Origin: Lolium rigidum
Lineage: Eukaryota; Streptophyta; Magnoliopsida; Poales; Poaceae
Direction of reading: 5' to 3'
NCBI RefSeq assembly: GCF_022539505.1
Contig: NC_061510.1
Location: 225,950,043 to 226,014,042 of the forward strand
DNA length: 64,000 bases
The notes beneath the pieces were generated by a model. It was not told the origin of the DNA, searched no databases, and was given only the letters and a program-made list of their open reading frames with translations. The stretch's first letter is position 1, and each line of letters begins with the position of its first letter. Made by a program: the position numbers and the translations under genes. Of the stretch, positions 1 through 9,662 are shown one piece after another.

Positions 1-174
1 GATATACTCTAGGCCCTCTCGGTGGAATGACATCTAATTAGCTTGCAAGCATGTGACAAGGTCGCAAGAGATGACATACCACGGTACAAGTAAAGAGTAC
101 TTGTCGGTAACGAGGTTGAACTTGGTATGGAGATACCGATGATCGAACCTCGGATATGTTAAATATCGCGTGAC
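1..174 (+). repeat. Copia-type LTR, first part (cut by window start)
   Basis: This stretch continues at 8333 once the element at 175-8327 and one copy of its 5-bp duplication are removed. It resembles the central part of Angela/BARE-like copia LTRs of Triticeae, with phrases such as 'gtacttgtcggtaacgag' (recognised from memory). The start of the LTR lies left of the window, so I cannot tell a solo LTR from a full element. No coding capacity. Confidence 0.7.
170..174. repeat. Target-site duplication GTGAC (left copy)
   Basis: GTGAC here is repeated at 8328-8332, directly outside both ends of the LTR retrotransposon 175-8327. A 5-bp duplication is the normal footprint of gypsy-type integrase. 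Confidence 0.95.
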
Positions 175-1771
175 TGATGGCGTGTATTTCACACGTTCGT
201 TGGGAACCCCAAGAGGAAGGTATGATGCGCACAGCAGCAAGTTTTCCCTCAGAAAGAAACCAAGGTTTATCGAACCAGGAGGAGCCAAGAAGCACGTTGA
301 AGGTTGATGGCTGCGGGATGTAGTGCGGCGCAACACCAGAGATTCCTGCGCCAAAGTGGAACCTGCACAACACAACCAAAGTACTTTGCCCCAACGAAAC
401 AGTGAGGTTGTCAATCTCACCGGCTTGCTGTAACAAAGGATTAACCGTATTGTGTGGAAGATGATTGTTTGCAGAGAAAACAGTAAAACAAGTATTGCAG
501 CAGATTTGTATTTCAGTATTAAAGAATGGACCGGGGTCCACAGTTCACTAGAGGTGTCTCTCCCATAAGATAAAAGCATGTTGGGTGAACAAATTACAGT
601 CGGGCAATTGACAAATAGAGAGGGCATAACAATGCACATACATGTCATGATAAGTATAGTGAGATTTAATTGGGCATTACGACAAAGTACATAGACCGCC
701 ATCCAACTGCATCTATGCCTAAAAAGTCCACCTTCAGGTTATCATCCGAACCCCTTCCAGTATTAAGTTGCAAAGCAACAGACAATTGCATTAAGTATGG
801 TGCGTAATGTAATCGACAACTACATCCTTAGACATAGCCTCAATGTTTTATCCCTAGTGGCAACAACACAACACAACCTTAGAACTTTCTGTCACTGTCC
901 CAGGTGTCAATGCAGGCATGAACCCACTATCGAGCATAAATACTCCCTCTTGGAGTTAAGAGCAAAAACTTGGCCAGAGCCTCTACTAATAACGGAGAGC
1001 ATGCAAGATCATAAACAACACATATGTAATAACTTGATAATTAACATAACATGGTATTCTCTATCCATCGGATCCCGACAAACACAACATAGAGTATTAC
1101 GGATAGATGATCTTGATCATGTTAGGCAGCTCACAAGATCCAACAATGAAGCACAATGAGGAGAAGACAACCATCTAGCTACTGCTATGGACCCATAGTC
1201 CAGGGGTGAACTACTCACTCATCACTCCGGAGGCGACCATGGCGGTGTCGAGTCCTCCGGGAGATGAATCCCCTCTCCGGCAGGGTGCCGGAGGAGATCT
1301 CCAGAATCCCCCGAGATGAGATTGGCGGCGGCGGCGTCTCATTAAGGTTTTCCGTATCGTGGTTTTTTCGCATCAGGGGTTTCGCGACGGAGGCTTTAAG
1401 TAGGCGGAAGGGCAACGTGGGGGGCCACACGGGGGCCCCACACCACAGGTCGGCGCGGCCAAGACCTGGGCCGCGCCGCCCTATGGTGGCGGCCCCTCGT
1501 GGCCCCACTTCGACTCCTCTTCGGTCTTCCGGAAGCTTCGTGGCAAAATAGGACCCTGGGTCTTGATTTTGTCCAATTCCGAGAATATTTCGTTACTAGG
1601 ATTTCTGAAACCAAAAACAGCAGAAAACAACAACTGGCTCTTTGGCATCTTGTTAATAGGTTAGTTCCAGAAAATGCACGAATATGACATAAAGTGTGCA
1701 TAAAACATGTAGGTATCATCAATAATATGGCATGGAACATAAGAAATTATCGATACGTCGGAGACGTATCA
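175..1771 (-). repeat. 3' LTR of the Athila-type element
   Basis: On the plus strand it runs from TGATGGCGTG to CGGAGACGTATCA. It is 1597 bp and pairs with 6728-8327. It carries more changes from the shared pattern than its partner, mostly single substitutions. The short ORFs on both strands inside it recur in the partner and in the solo LTR and show no domain, so they are not called as genes. Confidence 0.95.
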
Positions 1772-1786
1772 GCATCCCCAAGCTTA
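1772..1786 (-). other. Polypurine tract (plus-strand primer site)
   Basis: Read on the minus strand it is AAGCTTGGGGATGC directly before the 3' LTR. Purine-rich sequence at this place primes plus-strand DNA synthesis. An inverted repeat (CTGCTCG/CGAGCAG) follows at about 1789-1806. The same motif recurs inside the 3' region (3650-3665, 3709-3724). Confidence 0.8.
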
Positions 1787-4357
1787 GTTCTGCTCGTCCC
1801 GAGCAGGTAAAACGATAACAAAGATAATTTCTGAAGTGACATGCCATCATAACCTTGATCATACTATTTGTAAACATATGTAATGAATGCAGCGATCAAA
1901 ACAATGGTAATGACATGAGTAAACAAGTGAATCATAAAGCAAAGACTTTTCATGAATAGTACTTCAAGACAAGCATTAATAAGTCTTGCATAAGAGTTAA
2001 CTCATAAAGCAATAAATCAAAGTAAAGGTATTGAAGCAACACAAAGGAAGATTAAGTTTCAGCGGTTGCTTTCAACTTGTAACATGTATATCTCATGGAT
2101 AATTGTCAACATAGAGTAATATAACAAGTGCAATATGCAAGTATGTAGGAATCAATGCACAGTTCACACAAGTGTTTGCTTCTTGAGATGGAGAGAGATA
2201 GGTGAACTGACTCAACATAAAAGTAAAAGAATGGTCCTTCAAAGAGGAAAGCATCGATTGCTATATTTGTGCTAGAGCTTTTATTTTGAAAACATGAAAC
2301 AATTTTGTCAACGGTAGTAATAAAGCATATGAGTTATGTAAATTATATCTTACAAGTTGCAAGTCTCATGCATAGTATACTAATAGTGCCCGCACCTTGC
2401 CCTAATTAGCTTGGACTACCGGATCATTGCAATACACATGTTTTAACCAAGTGTCACAATGGGGTACCTCCATGCCGCCTGTACAAAGGTCTAAGGAGAA
2501 AGCTCGCATTTTGGATTTCTCGCTTTTGATTATTCTCAACTTAGACATCCATACCGGGACAACATGGACAACAGATAATGGACTCCTCTTTAATGCATAA
2601 GCATGTGACAACAATTATTATTCTCATATGAGATTGAGGATATATGTCCAAAACTGAAACTTCCACCATGAATCATGGCTTTAGTTAGCGGCCCAATGTT
2701 CTTCTCTAACAATATGCATGCTCCAACCATTAAGGTGGTAGATCTCTCTTACTTCGGACAAGACGGACATGCATAGCAACTCACATGATATTCAACAAAG
2801 AATAGTTGATGGCGTCCCCAGAAACATGGTTATCGCACAACAAGCAACTTAATAAGAGATAAAGTGCATAAGTACATATTCAATACCACAATAGTTTTTA
2901 AGCTATTTGTCCCATGAGCTATATATTGCAAAGGTGAATGATGGAATTTAAAGGTAGCACTCAAGCAATTTACTTTGGAATGGCGGATAAATACCATGTA
3001 GTAGGTAGGTATGGTGGACACAAATGGCATAGTGGTTGGCTCAAGGATTTTGGATGTATGAGAAGTATTCCCTCTCGATACAAGGTTTAGGCTAGCAAGG
3101 TTATTTGAAACAAACACAAGGATGAACGGTGCAGCAAAACTCACATAAAAGACATATTGTAAACATTATAAGACTCTACACCGTCTTCCTTGTTGTTCAA
3201 AACTCAATACTAGATATTATCTAGACTCTAGAGAAACCAAATATGCAAACCAAATTAGAAAGCTCTAAGTGTTTCTTCATTAATGGGTGCAAAGTATATG
3301 ATGCAAGAGCTTAAACATGAGCACAACAATTTCCAAGTATCAAATTATCCAAGACATTTTAGAATTACTACATGTAGTATTTTCCAATTCCAACCATATA
3401 ACAATTTAACGAAGAAGAAACTTCGCCATGAATACTATGAGTAGAGCCTAAGGACATACTTGTCCATATGGTACAGCGGAGCGTGTCTCTCTCTCCCATA
3501 AAGTGAATGCTAGGATCCATTTTATTCAAACAAAACAAAAACAAAAACAAACCGACGCTCCAAGCAAAGTGCATAAGATGTGACGGAATAAAAATATAGT
3601 TTCAGGGGAGGAACCTGATAATGTTGTCGATGAAGAAGGGGATGCCTTGGGCATCCCCAAGCTTAGACGCTTGAGTCTTCTTATAATATGCAGGGGTGAA
3701 CCACCGGGGCATCCCCAAGCTTAGAGCTTTCACTCTCCTTGATCATATTGTATCATACTCCTCTCTTGATCCTTGAAAACTTCCTCCACACCAAACTCGA
3801 AACAACTCATTAGAGGATTAGTGCACAATAAAAATTAACATGTTCAGAGGTGACACAATCATTCTTAACACTTCTGGACATTGCATAAAGCTACTGGACA
3901 TTAATAGATCAAAGAAATTCATCCAACATAGCAAAAGAGGCAATGCAAAATAAAAGGCAGAATCTGTCAAAACAGAACAGTCCGTAAAGATGGATTTTAT
4001 TAGGCCACCAGACTTGCTCAAATGAAAATGCCCAAATTTAATGAAAGTTGCGTACATATCTGAAGATCACTCACGTAAATTGGCTTAATTTTCTGAGTTA
4101 CCTACAGAGAATTAGACCCAGATTCGTGACAGCAAAGAATTCTGTTTCTGCGCAGTAATCCAAATCTAGTATTTACTTTACTATCAAAGACTTTACTTGG
4201 CACAACAAAACATAAAACTAAGATAAGGAGAGGTTGCTACAGTAGTAAACAATGTCCAAGACTCAAATATAAAACAAAAATACTGTAGTAAAAACATGGG
4301 TTGTCTCCCATAAGCGCTTTTCTTTAACGCCTTTCAGCTAGGCGCAGAAAGTGTATA
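1787..4357 (-). other. Noncoding 3' region of the Athila-type element
   Basis: About 2.6 kb between the protease end and the 3' LTR, where pol would lie in a complete element. The small ORFs have no recognisable domain. It holds two copies of the polypurine-like GCATCCCCAAGCTTAG, one in a hairpin. Stretches such as 'gcttttctttaacgcc' recur in the related elements at 26123-29010 and 32972-34831, so this is a shared ancestral 3' region and not random filler. Confidence 0.75.
3638..3658. repeat. Hairpin with polypurine-like sequence
   Basis: GGGGATGCC-TTG-GGCATCCCC is a perfect 9-bp stem with a 3-nt loop. Its right arm runs into the polypurine-like CCCCAAGCTTAG. Near-identical hairpins lie near 28269 and 34120 in two other Athila-type elements of this window. 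Confidence 0.8.
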
Positions 4358-5140
4358 TCAAGTAACATCAAGAGATGAAGCATCAACATCATAATTTGTT
4401 CTAATGATAGAATCATAAGGTAACTTCATTCTTTTTCTAGGGAAGTGTTCCATACCTTTCTTGAGAGGAAATTGATATTTAATATTACCTTCCTTCATAT
4501 CAATAGTAGCACCAACGGTTCGAAGAAAATGTCTTCCCAATATAATGGGGCAAGACGCATTGCATTCAATATCCTAGACAACAAAATCAAAGGGGACAAG
4601 GTTATTGTTAACCATAATATGAACATTATCAACTTTCCCCAAAGGTCTCTTTTTAGCATTATCAGCGAGATTAACATCCAGATAACAGTTTTTCAATGGT
4701 GGCAAGTCAAGCATATCATAGATTTTCTTAGGCATAACAGAAATACTTGCACCAAGATCACATAAAGCATTACAATCAAAATCTTTGACTCTCATTTTAA
4801 TGATGGGCTCCCAAGCATCCTCTAGCTTTCTAGGAATAGAAGTTTCAAGTTTTAGTTTCTCTTCTCTAGCTTTTATGAGAGCATTTGTAATATGTTTTGT
4901 GAAAGCCAAGTTTACAGCGCTAGCATTGGGACTCTTAGCAAGTTTTTGTAAGAACTTTATAACTTCAGAGATGTGGCAATCATCAAAATCTAAATCATTA
5001 CAATCTAAAGCAATGGGATTATCATCCCCAAGGTTGGAAATTTTTTTAGCAGTTTTATCACGAGCAGTTTCAGCGGTTTTAGCAGGTTTCAGGTAATTTT
5101 GCGCGCTTTGCACTAGGAGTAGAAGCATTGCCAACACCAA
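4358..5140 (-). pseudogene. Retropepsin-like protease of Athila-type element, broken
   Basis: This encodes the aspartic protease that would cut the Gag-Pol polyprotein. The active-site motif CDLGASISVMP is visible (D in the DLGAS form usual for Athila-type elements). Further on is the flap/C-terminal signature CPIILGRHFLRTVGA. One in-frame TAG (4574-4576) separates the two parts. The frame is shifted relative to the gag ORF, which it overlaps by about 60 nt, so gag and protease cannot be made as one protein without a frameshift. The reading frame ends at 4358 in a tail ending DASSLDVT. No reverse transcriptase follows. Confidence 0.85.
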
Positions 5141-6473
5141 TTATTTTACCATTGATAGTAGGAGGTTCAGCAACATGTGAATTATTAGCATTGCTAGTGG
5201 TGGTAATAGTCCAAACTTTAGCTACATTTTTCTCTTTAGCTAGTTTTTCATTTTCTTCTCTATCCCACCTAGCACGCAGTTCAGCCATTAATCTTATATT
5301 CTCATTAATTCTAACTTGGATGGCATTTGCTGTAGTAACAATTTTATTTTCAATATCCCTATTAGGCATAACTTTCGATTTCAAAAGATCAACATCAGAG
5401 GCAAGACTATAAACCTTAGAAGCAAGAATATCAATTTTATTGAGTTTTTCCTCAACAGATTTGTTAAAGGCAGTTTGTGTACTAATAAATTCTTTAAGCA
5501 TAGCTTCAAGTCCAGGGGGTGTATTCCTATTATTGTTGTAAGAATTCCCATAAGAATTAGCATAACCGTTACCATTATTATAAGGATATGGCCTATAGTT
5601 ATTACTAGAATTGTTCCGATAAGCATTGTTGTTGAAATTATTATTTTTAATGAAGTTTACATCAACATGTTCTTCTTGGGCAACCAATGAAGCTAACGGA
5701 ACATTATTAGGATCAACATTAGTCCTATCATTCACAAGCATAGACATAATAGCGTCAACCTTATCATTCAAGGAAGAGGATTCTTCAACAGAATTTACCT
5801 TCTTACCTTGTGGAGCTCTTTCCGTGTGCCATTCAGAGTAATTAACCATCATATTATCAAGGAGCTTTGTTGCTTCACCAAGAGTGATGGACATAAAGGT
5901 ACCTCCAGCAGCTGAATCCAATAAATTCCGCGAAGAAAAATTTAGTCCTGCATAGAAGGTTTGGATGATCATCCAAGTAGTCAGTCCATGGGTTGGGCAA
6001 TTTTTAACCAAAGATTTCATTCTTTCCCAAGCTTGAGCAACATGTTCATTATCCAATTGTTTAAAATTCATTATGCTACTCCTCAAAGATATAATTTTAG
6101 CAGGGGGATAATATCTACCAATAAAAGCATCCTTGCATTTAGTCCAGGAATCAATACTATTCTTAGGCAGAGATAGCAACCAATCTTTAGCTCTTCCTCT
6201 TAATGAGAAAGGAAACAATTTTAATTTTATAATGTCACCATCTACATCTTTATACTTTTGCATTTCACACAATTCAACAAAATTATTGAGATGGGCAGCA
6301 GCATCATGAGAACTAACACCAGAAAATTGCTCTCGCATAACAAGATTCAGTAAAGCAGGTTTAATTTCAAAGAATTCTGCTGTAGTAGCAGGTGGAGCAA
6401 TAGGTGTGCATAGGAAATCATTATTATTTGTGGTTGTGAAGTCACACAACTTAGTATTTTCAGGGGTGGCCAT
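5079..6473 (-). CDS. Gag protein of Athila-type element (464 aa, open)
   Basis: Structural Gag protein that would form the cytoplasmic virus-like particle around the element RNA. The ORF is uninterrupted from MATPEN to KLPETC. The retrotransposon-gag core covers about residues 75-190, with FPFSLRGRAKDWLLSLP, then RYYPPAKI, AQAWERMKSLVKNCP and FYAGL, the Athila pattern. An Asn/Tyr-rich low-complexity stretch follows at about 270-320, then a charged, probably coiled-coil region. I see no CCHC zinc knuckle. It begins about 230 bp downstream of the primer site, so the ATG at 6473 fits as start. The end is probably set by a frameshift, because protease coding continues in another frame. Confidence 0.9.
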   Translation of the reverse strand: MATPENTKLCDFTTTNNNDFLCTPIAPPATTAEFFEIKPALLNLVMREQFSGVSSHDAAAHLNNFVELCEMQKYKDVDGDIIKLKLFPFSLRGRAKDWLLSLPKNSIDSWTKCKDAFIGRYYPPAKIISLRSSIMNFKQLDNEHVAQAWERMKSLVKNCPTHGLTTWMIIQTFYAGLNFSSRNLLDSAAGGTFMSITLGEATKLLDNMMVNYSEWHTERAPQGKKVNSVEESSSLNDKVDAIMSMLVNDRTNVDPNNVPLASLVAQEEHVDVNFIKNNNFNNNAYRNNSSNNYRPYPYNNGNGYANSYGNSYNNNRNTPPGLEAMLKEFISTQTAFNKSVEEKLNKIDILASKVYSLASDVDLLKSKVMPNRDIENKIVTTANAIQVRINENIRLMAELRARWDREENEKLAKEKNVAKVWTITTTSNANNSHVAEPPTINGKIIGVGNASTPSAKRAKLPETC

Positions 6474-6700
6474 TTTAGTAGTAGTAAATAAAGCAAACTA
6501 GATAAAGTAAATGCAAGTAAACTAATTTTTTTGTGTTTTTGATATAGCAAACAAGACAGTAAATAAAGTAAAGCTAGCAACTAATTTTTTTGTGTTTTGA
6601 TATAATGCAGCAAACAAAGTAGTAAATAAAATAAAGCAAGGCAAAAACAAAGTAAAGAGGTTGGGAAGTGGAGACTCCCCTTGCAGCGTGTCTTGATCTC

Positions 6701-6716
6701 CCCGGCAACGGCGCCA
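6701..6716 (-). other. Primer-binding site, tRNA-Asp type
   Basis: On the minus strand it reads TGGCGCCGTTGCCGGG, 11 nt inside the 5' LTR. This is the sequence used by Athila-type plant elements and matches the 3' end of plant tRNA-Asp. It fixes the element orientation as minus. Confidence 0.9.
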
Positions 6717-6727
6717 GAAAATATGCT

Positions 6728-8327
6728 TGATGGCGTGTATTTCACACGTTCGTTGGGAACCCCAAGAGGAAGGTATGATGCGCACAGCAGCAAGTTTTCC
6801 CTCGAAAGAAACCAAGGTTTATCGAACCGAGGAGGAGCCAAGAAGCACGTTGAAGGTTGATGGCGGCGGGATGTAGTGCGGCGCAACACCGGAGATTCCG
6901 GCGCCAACGTGGAACCCGCACAACACAACCAAAGTACTTTGCCCCAACGAAACAGTGAGGTTGTCAATCTCACCGGCTTGCTGTAACAAAGGATTAACCG
7001 TATTGTGTGGAAGATGATTGTTTGCAGAGAAAACGAGTAAAACAAGTATTGCAGCAGATTTGTATTTCAGTATTAAAGAATGGACCGGGGTCCACGAGTT
7101 CGATAGAGGTGTCTCTCCCATAAGATAAAAGCATGTTGGGTGAACAAATTACAGTCGGGCAATTGACAAATAGAGAGGGCATAACAATGCACATACATGT
7201 CATGATAAGTATAGTGAGATTTAATTGGGCATTACGACAAAGTACATAGACCGCCATCCAACTGCATCTATGCCTAAAAAGTCCACCTTCAGGTTATCAT
7301 CCAAACCCCTTCCAGTATTAAGTTGCAAAGCAACAGACAATTGCATTAAGTATGGTGCGTAATGTAATCGACAACTACATCCTTAGACATAGCCTCAATG
7401 TTTTATCCCTAGTGGCAACAGCACAACACAACCTTAGAACTTTCCGTCATCTGTCCCAAGTGTCAATGCAGGCATGAACCCACTATCGAGCATAAATACT
7501 CCCTCTTGGAGTTAAGAGCAAAAACTTGGCCAGAGCCTCTACTAATAACGGAGAGCATGCAAGATCATAAACAACACATATGTAATAACTTGATAATTAA
7601 CATAACATGGTATTCTCTATCCATCGGATCCCGACAAACACAACATAGAGTATTACAGATAGATGATCTTGATCATGTTAGGCAGCTCATAAGATCCAAC
7701 AATGAAGCACAATGAGGAGAAGACAACCATCTAGCTACTGCTATGGACCCATAGTCCAGGGGTGAACTACTCACTCATCACTCCGGAGGCGACCATGGCG
7801 GTGTAGAGTCCTCCGGGAGATGAATCCCCTCTCCGGCAGGGTGCCGGAGGAGATCTCCAGAATCCCCCGAGATGGGATTGGCGGCGGCGGCGTCTCAGTA
7901 AGGTTTTCCGTATCGTGGTTTTTTCGCATCAGGGGTTTCGCGACGGAGGCTTTAAGTAGGCGGAAGGGCAACGTGGGGGGCCACACGGGGCCCCCACACC
8001 ACAGGTCGGCGCGGCCAAGACCTGGGCCGCGCCGCCCTATGGTGGCGGCCCCTCGTGGCCCCACTTCGACTCCTCTTCGGTCTTCCGGAAGCTTCGTGGC
8101 AAAATAGGACACTGGGTCTTGATTTCGTCCAATTCCGAGAATATTTCGTTACTAGGATTTCTGAAACCAAAAACAGCAGAAAACGGCAACTGGCTCTTTG
8201 GCATCTTGTTAATAGGTTAGTTCCAGAAAATGCACGAATATGACATAAAGTGTGCATAAAACATGTAGGTATCATCAATAATATGGCATGGAACATAAGA
8301 AATTATCGATAGGTCGGAGACGTATCA
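6728..8327 (-). repeat. 5' LTR of the Athila-type element
   Basis: 1600 bp, TG...CA, followed by TSD GTGAC at 8328-8332. Promoter-type sequence is expected here; on the minus strand a CTTAAAG stretch near 7949-7955 lies in a plausible TATA position, but this is weak. It is also about 1.6 kb in the solo LTR described below. Confidence 0.95.
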
Positions 8328-8332
8328 GTGAC

Positions 8333-9363
8333 AAAGGGAATCGGTATCGTATGTTAATGGTTCAATCGATCACTAAGTTATCGCTGAATGTGTGGGATCC
8401 ATTATGGATCTCCGGGTCCCTCTATTGGTTATTGATCGGAGAGGAGTCTCGATCATGTCCGCATAGTTCACGAACCGTAGGGTGACGCGCTTAAGGTTCG
8501 ATGTCGCATAAGTAGATTCAGAATATAAGGTGGAGACCGAAGTTTGTTCGGAGTCTCGGATGGGATCCAGGACATCACGAGGAGGTCCGGAGAATAAGAT
8601 TCATATAAGGGAAGTTGATTTCTAGGTTTCGGAAAAGTTAGAGATTTTTTCGGTGGAAGACTGGGAAGGTTCTAGAAGGTTCCGGGGGGTCCACTATGGG
8701 GCCCACAACCTAGGGGGGCCAACATGGGCCGAGGGGGTGCATCCTAGCCCTAATGGGCCAGGGGCACATGCCCCTCAAGGCCCAAGTCGGCCAGCCCACT
8801 AGGGTTCCCCAAAACCCTAAAGGGGATCAACTTGGGGGGGGGGGGGAGAAAACTCCCCCCCTCTTGGCCACCGGCCCTAGATCTGTTTGGGGCGTGGGGG
8901 GCCACCTCAAACCGACCTCCCCCCTATATAAAGAGGGGAGGGGGCAAGGGGGCGCACAACCTTAATACCTTAACCCTGGCCGCCCCTCTCTCCTCCACCA
9001 CAATCCTGCTCCGGCTTGGCAAAGCTCTGCAGATTTTCTCCTCCACCACCACCACCATGCCGTCGTGCTACTGGGATTCCGAGGGGATCTACCACACCTC
9101 CGCTGCCCGCTGGAACGGGGAGAGGACGGGCTTCATCGACACCGTACGCACGACCGAGTACGGAAGTGCTGCCGGATTGCAGCACATGACGATCGACTAC
9201 ATCAAGAACGAGATCTAATCTCGTGGGCTTTGGATCTTCGAAGGTTAGTCTCACATACATTGCTTCGATCTTCGTAGATTAGATCTTTCTTCTTCCTAGA
9301 TTGGATCTTGGTTTTGGTTCATGTTCACGGTAGAAATTTGTTGTTTTCCATGCAACGAACCCA
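8333..9363 (+). repeat. Copia-type LTR, remainder
   Basis: This continues 1-174. GC-rich sequence precedes a clear TATA box (8924-8933), then an untranslated leader and a 3' end near AACGAACCCA. The end is placed at 9363 because homology to an Athila-type LTR resumes a few bases later (compare 30400-30420). If that is right, this copia LTR is inserted in the Athila-type LTR. ORFs in 8753-9277 are GC-rich LTR shadows. Confidence 0.7.
8924..8933 (+). promoter_or_regulatory. TATA box of the copia LTR
   Basis: CTATATAAAG between a GC-rich U3 and a CT-rich leader. Position and context are those of the LTR promoter. It gives the LTR a plus orientation. Confidence 0.75.
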
Positions 9364-9662
9364 TAAAAAATTACAGGTGGGAAATTGATAGAATATCGAC
9401 CATACATGACAAGATGATTACTATGAGATTTAGTATTGGGCATTCCAACATAATACATTCACCGTAATCCAACTGCGTCTATGACTAATAATCCACCTTC
9501 AGGTTAGCGTCCGCACCCCTTCCAGTATAAAGTTGCAAGCAACAGACTATCGCATTGAGCAATGTGTGTAAAGTAAATAATAGAATTACCCTCGGAGAAA
9601 ACATTGTTGTTTTCTCCCTAGTAGAAACAACACATCTACAATCTCAGAAGTTATGAAGTCAC
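9364..9662 (-). repeat. 3' LTR piece of the second Athila-type element
   Basis: It aligns with 30405-30700 in the 5' LTR and continues at 25238 after the Tat insertion. It ends with GTCAC (9658-9662), which is repeated at 25233-25237 as the Tat duplication. Confidence 0.85.

Larger units (their letters stand above)
175..8327 (-). mobile_element. Complete Athila-type Ty3/gypsy retrotransposon, gag-protease only
   Basis: A full-length LTR element on the minus strand. It has two LTRs of about 1.6 kb with TG...CA ends, TSD GTGAC on both sides, a tRNA-Asp-type primer site, a polypurine tract, gag and a damaged protease. Reverse transcriptase, RNase H and integrase are absent: after protease there are about 2.6 kb of noncoding DNA before the 3' LTR. 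It would need enzymes from another element. It is inserted in a copia LTR. By eye the LTRs differ by roughly 25 substitutions plus small indels (about 1.5%), so the insertion is fairly young. It resembles the Sabrina/WHAM/Fatima group of wheat; I do not assign a family. Confidence 0.95.

Noticed and set aside
797..1159. 120-codon plus-strand ORF (and its copy near 7506-7715)
   Set aside because: It lies inside an LTR, recurs only because the LTR is repeated, and shows no domain or conserved frame.
8832..9218. 128-codon ORF in a GC-rich stretch
   Set aside because: It overlaps the TATA box and leader of a copia LTR; the open frame is due to base composition.
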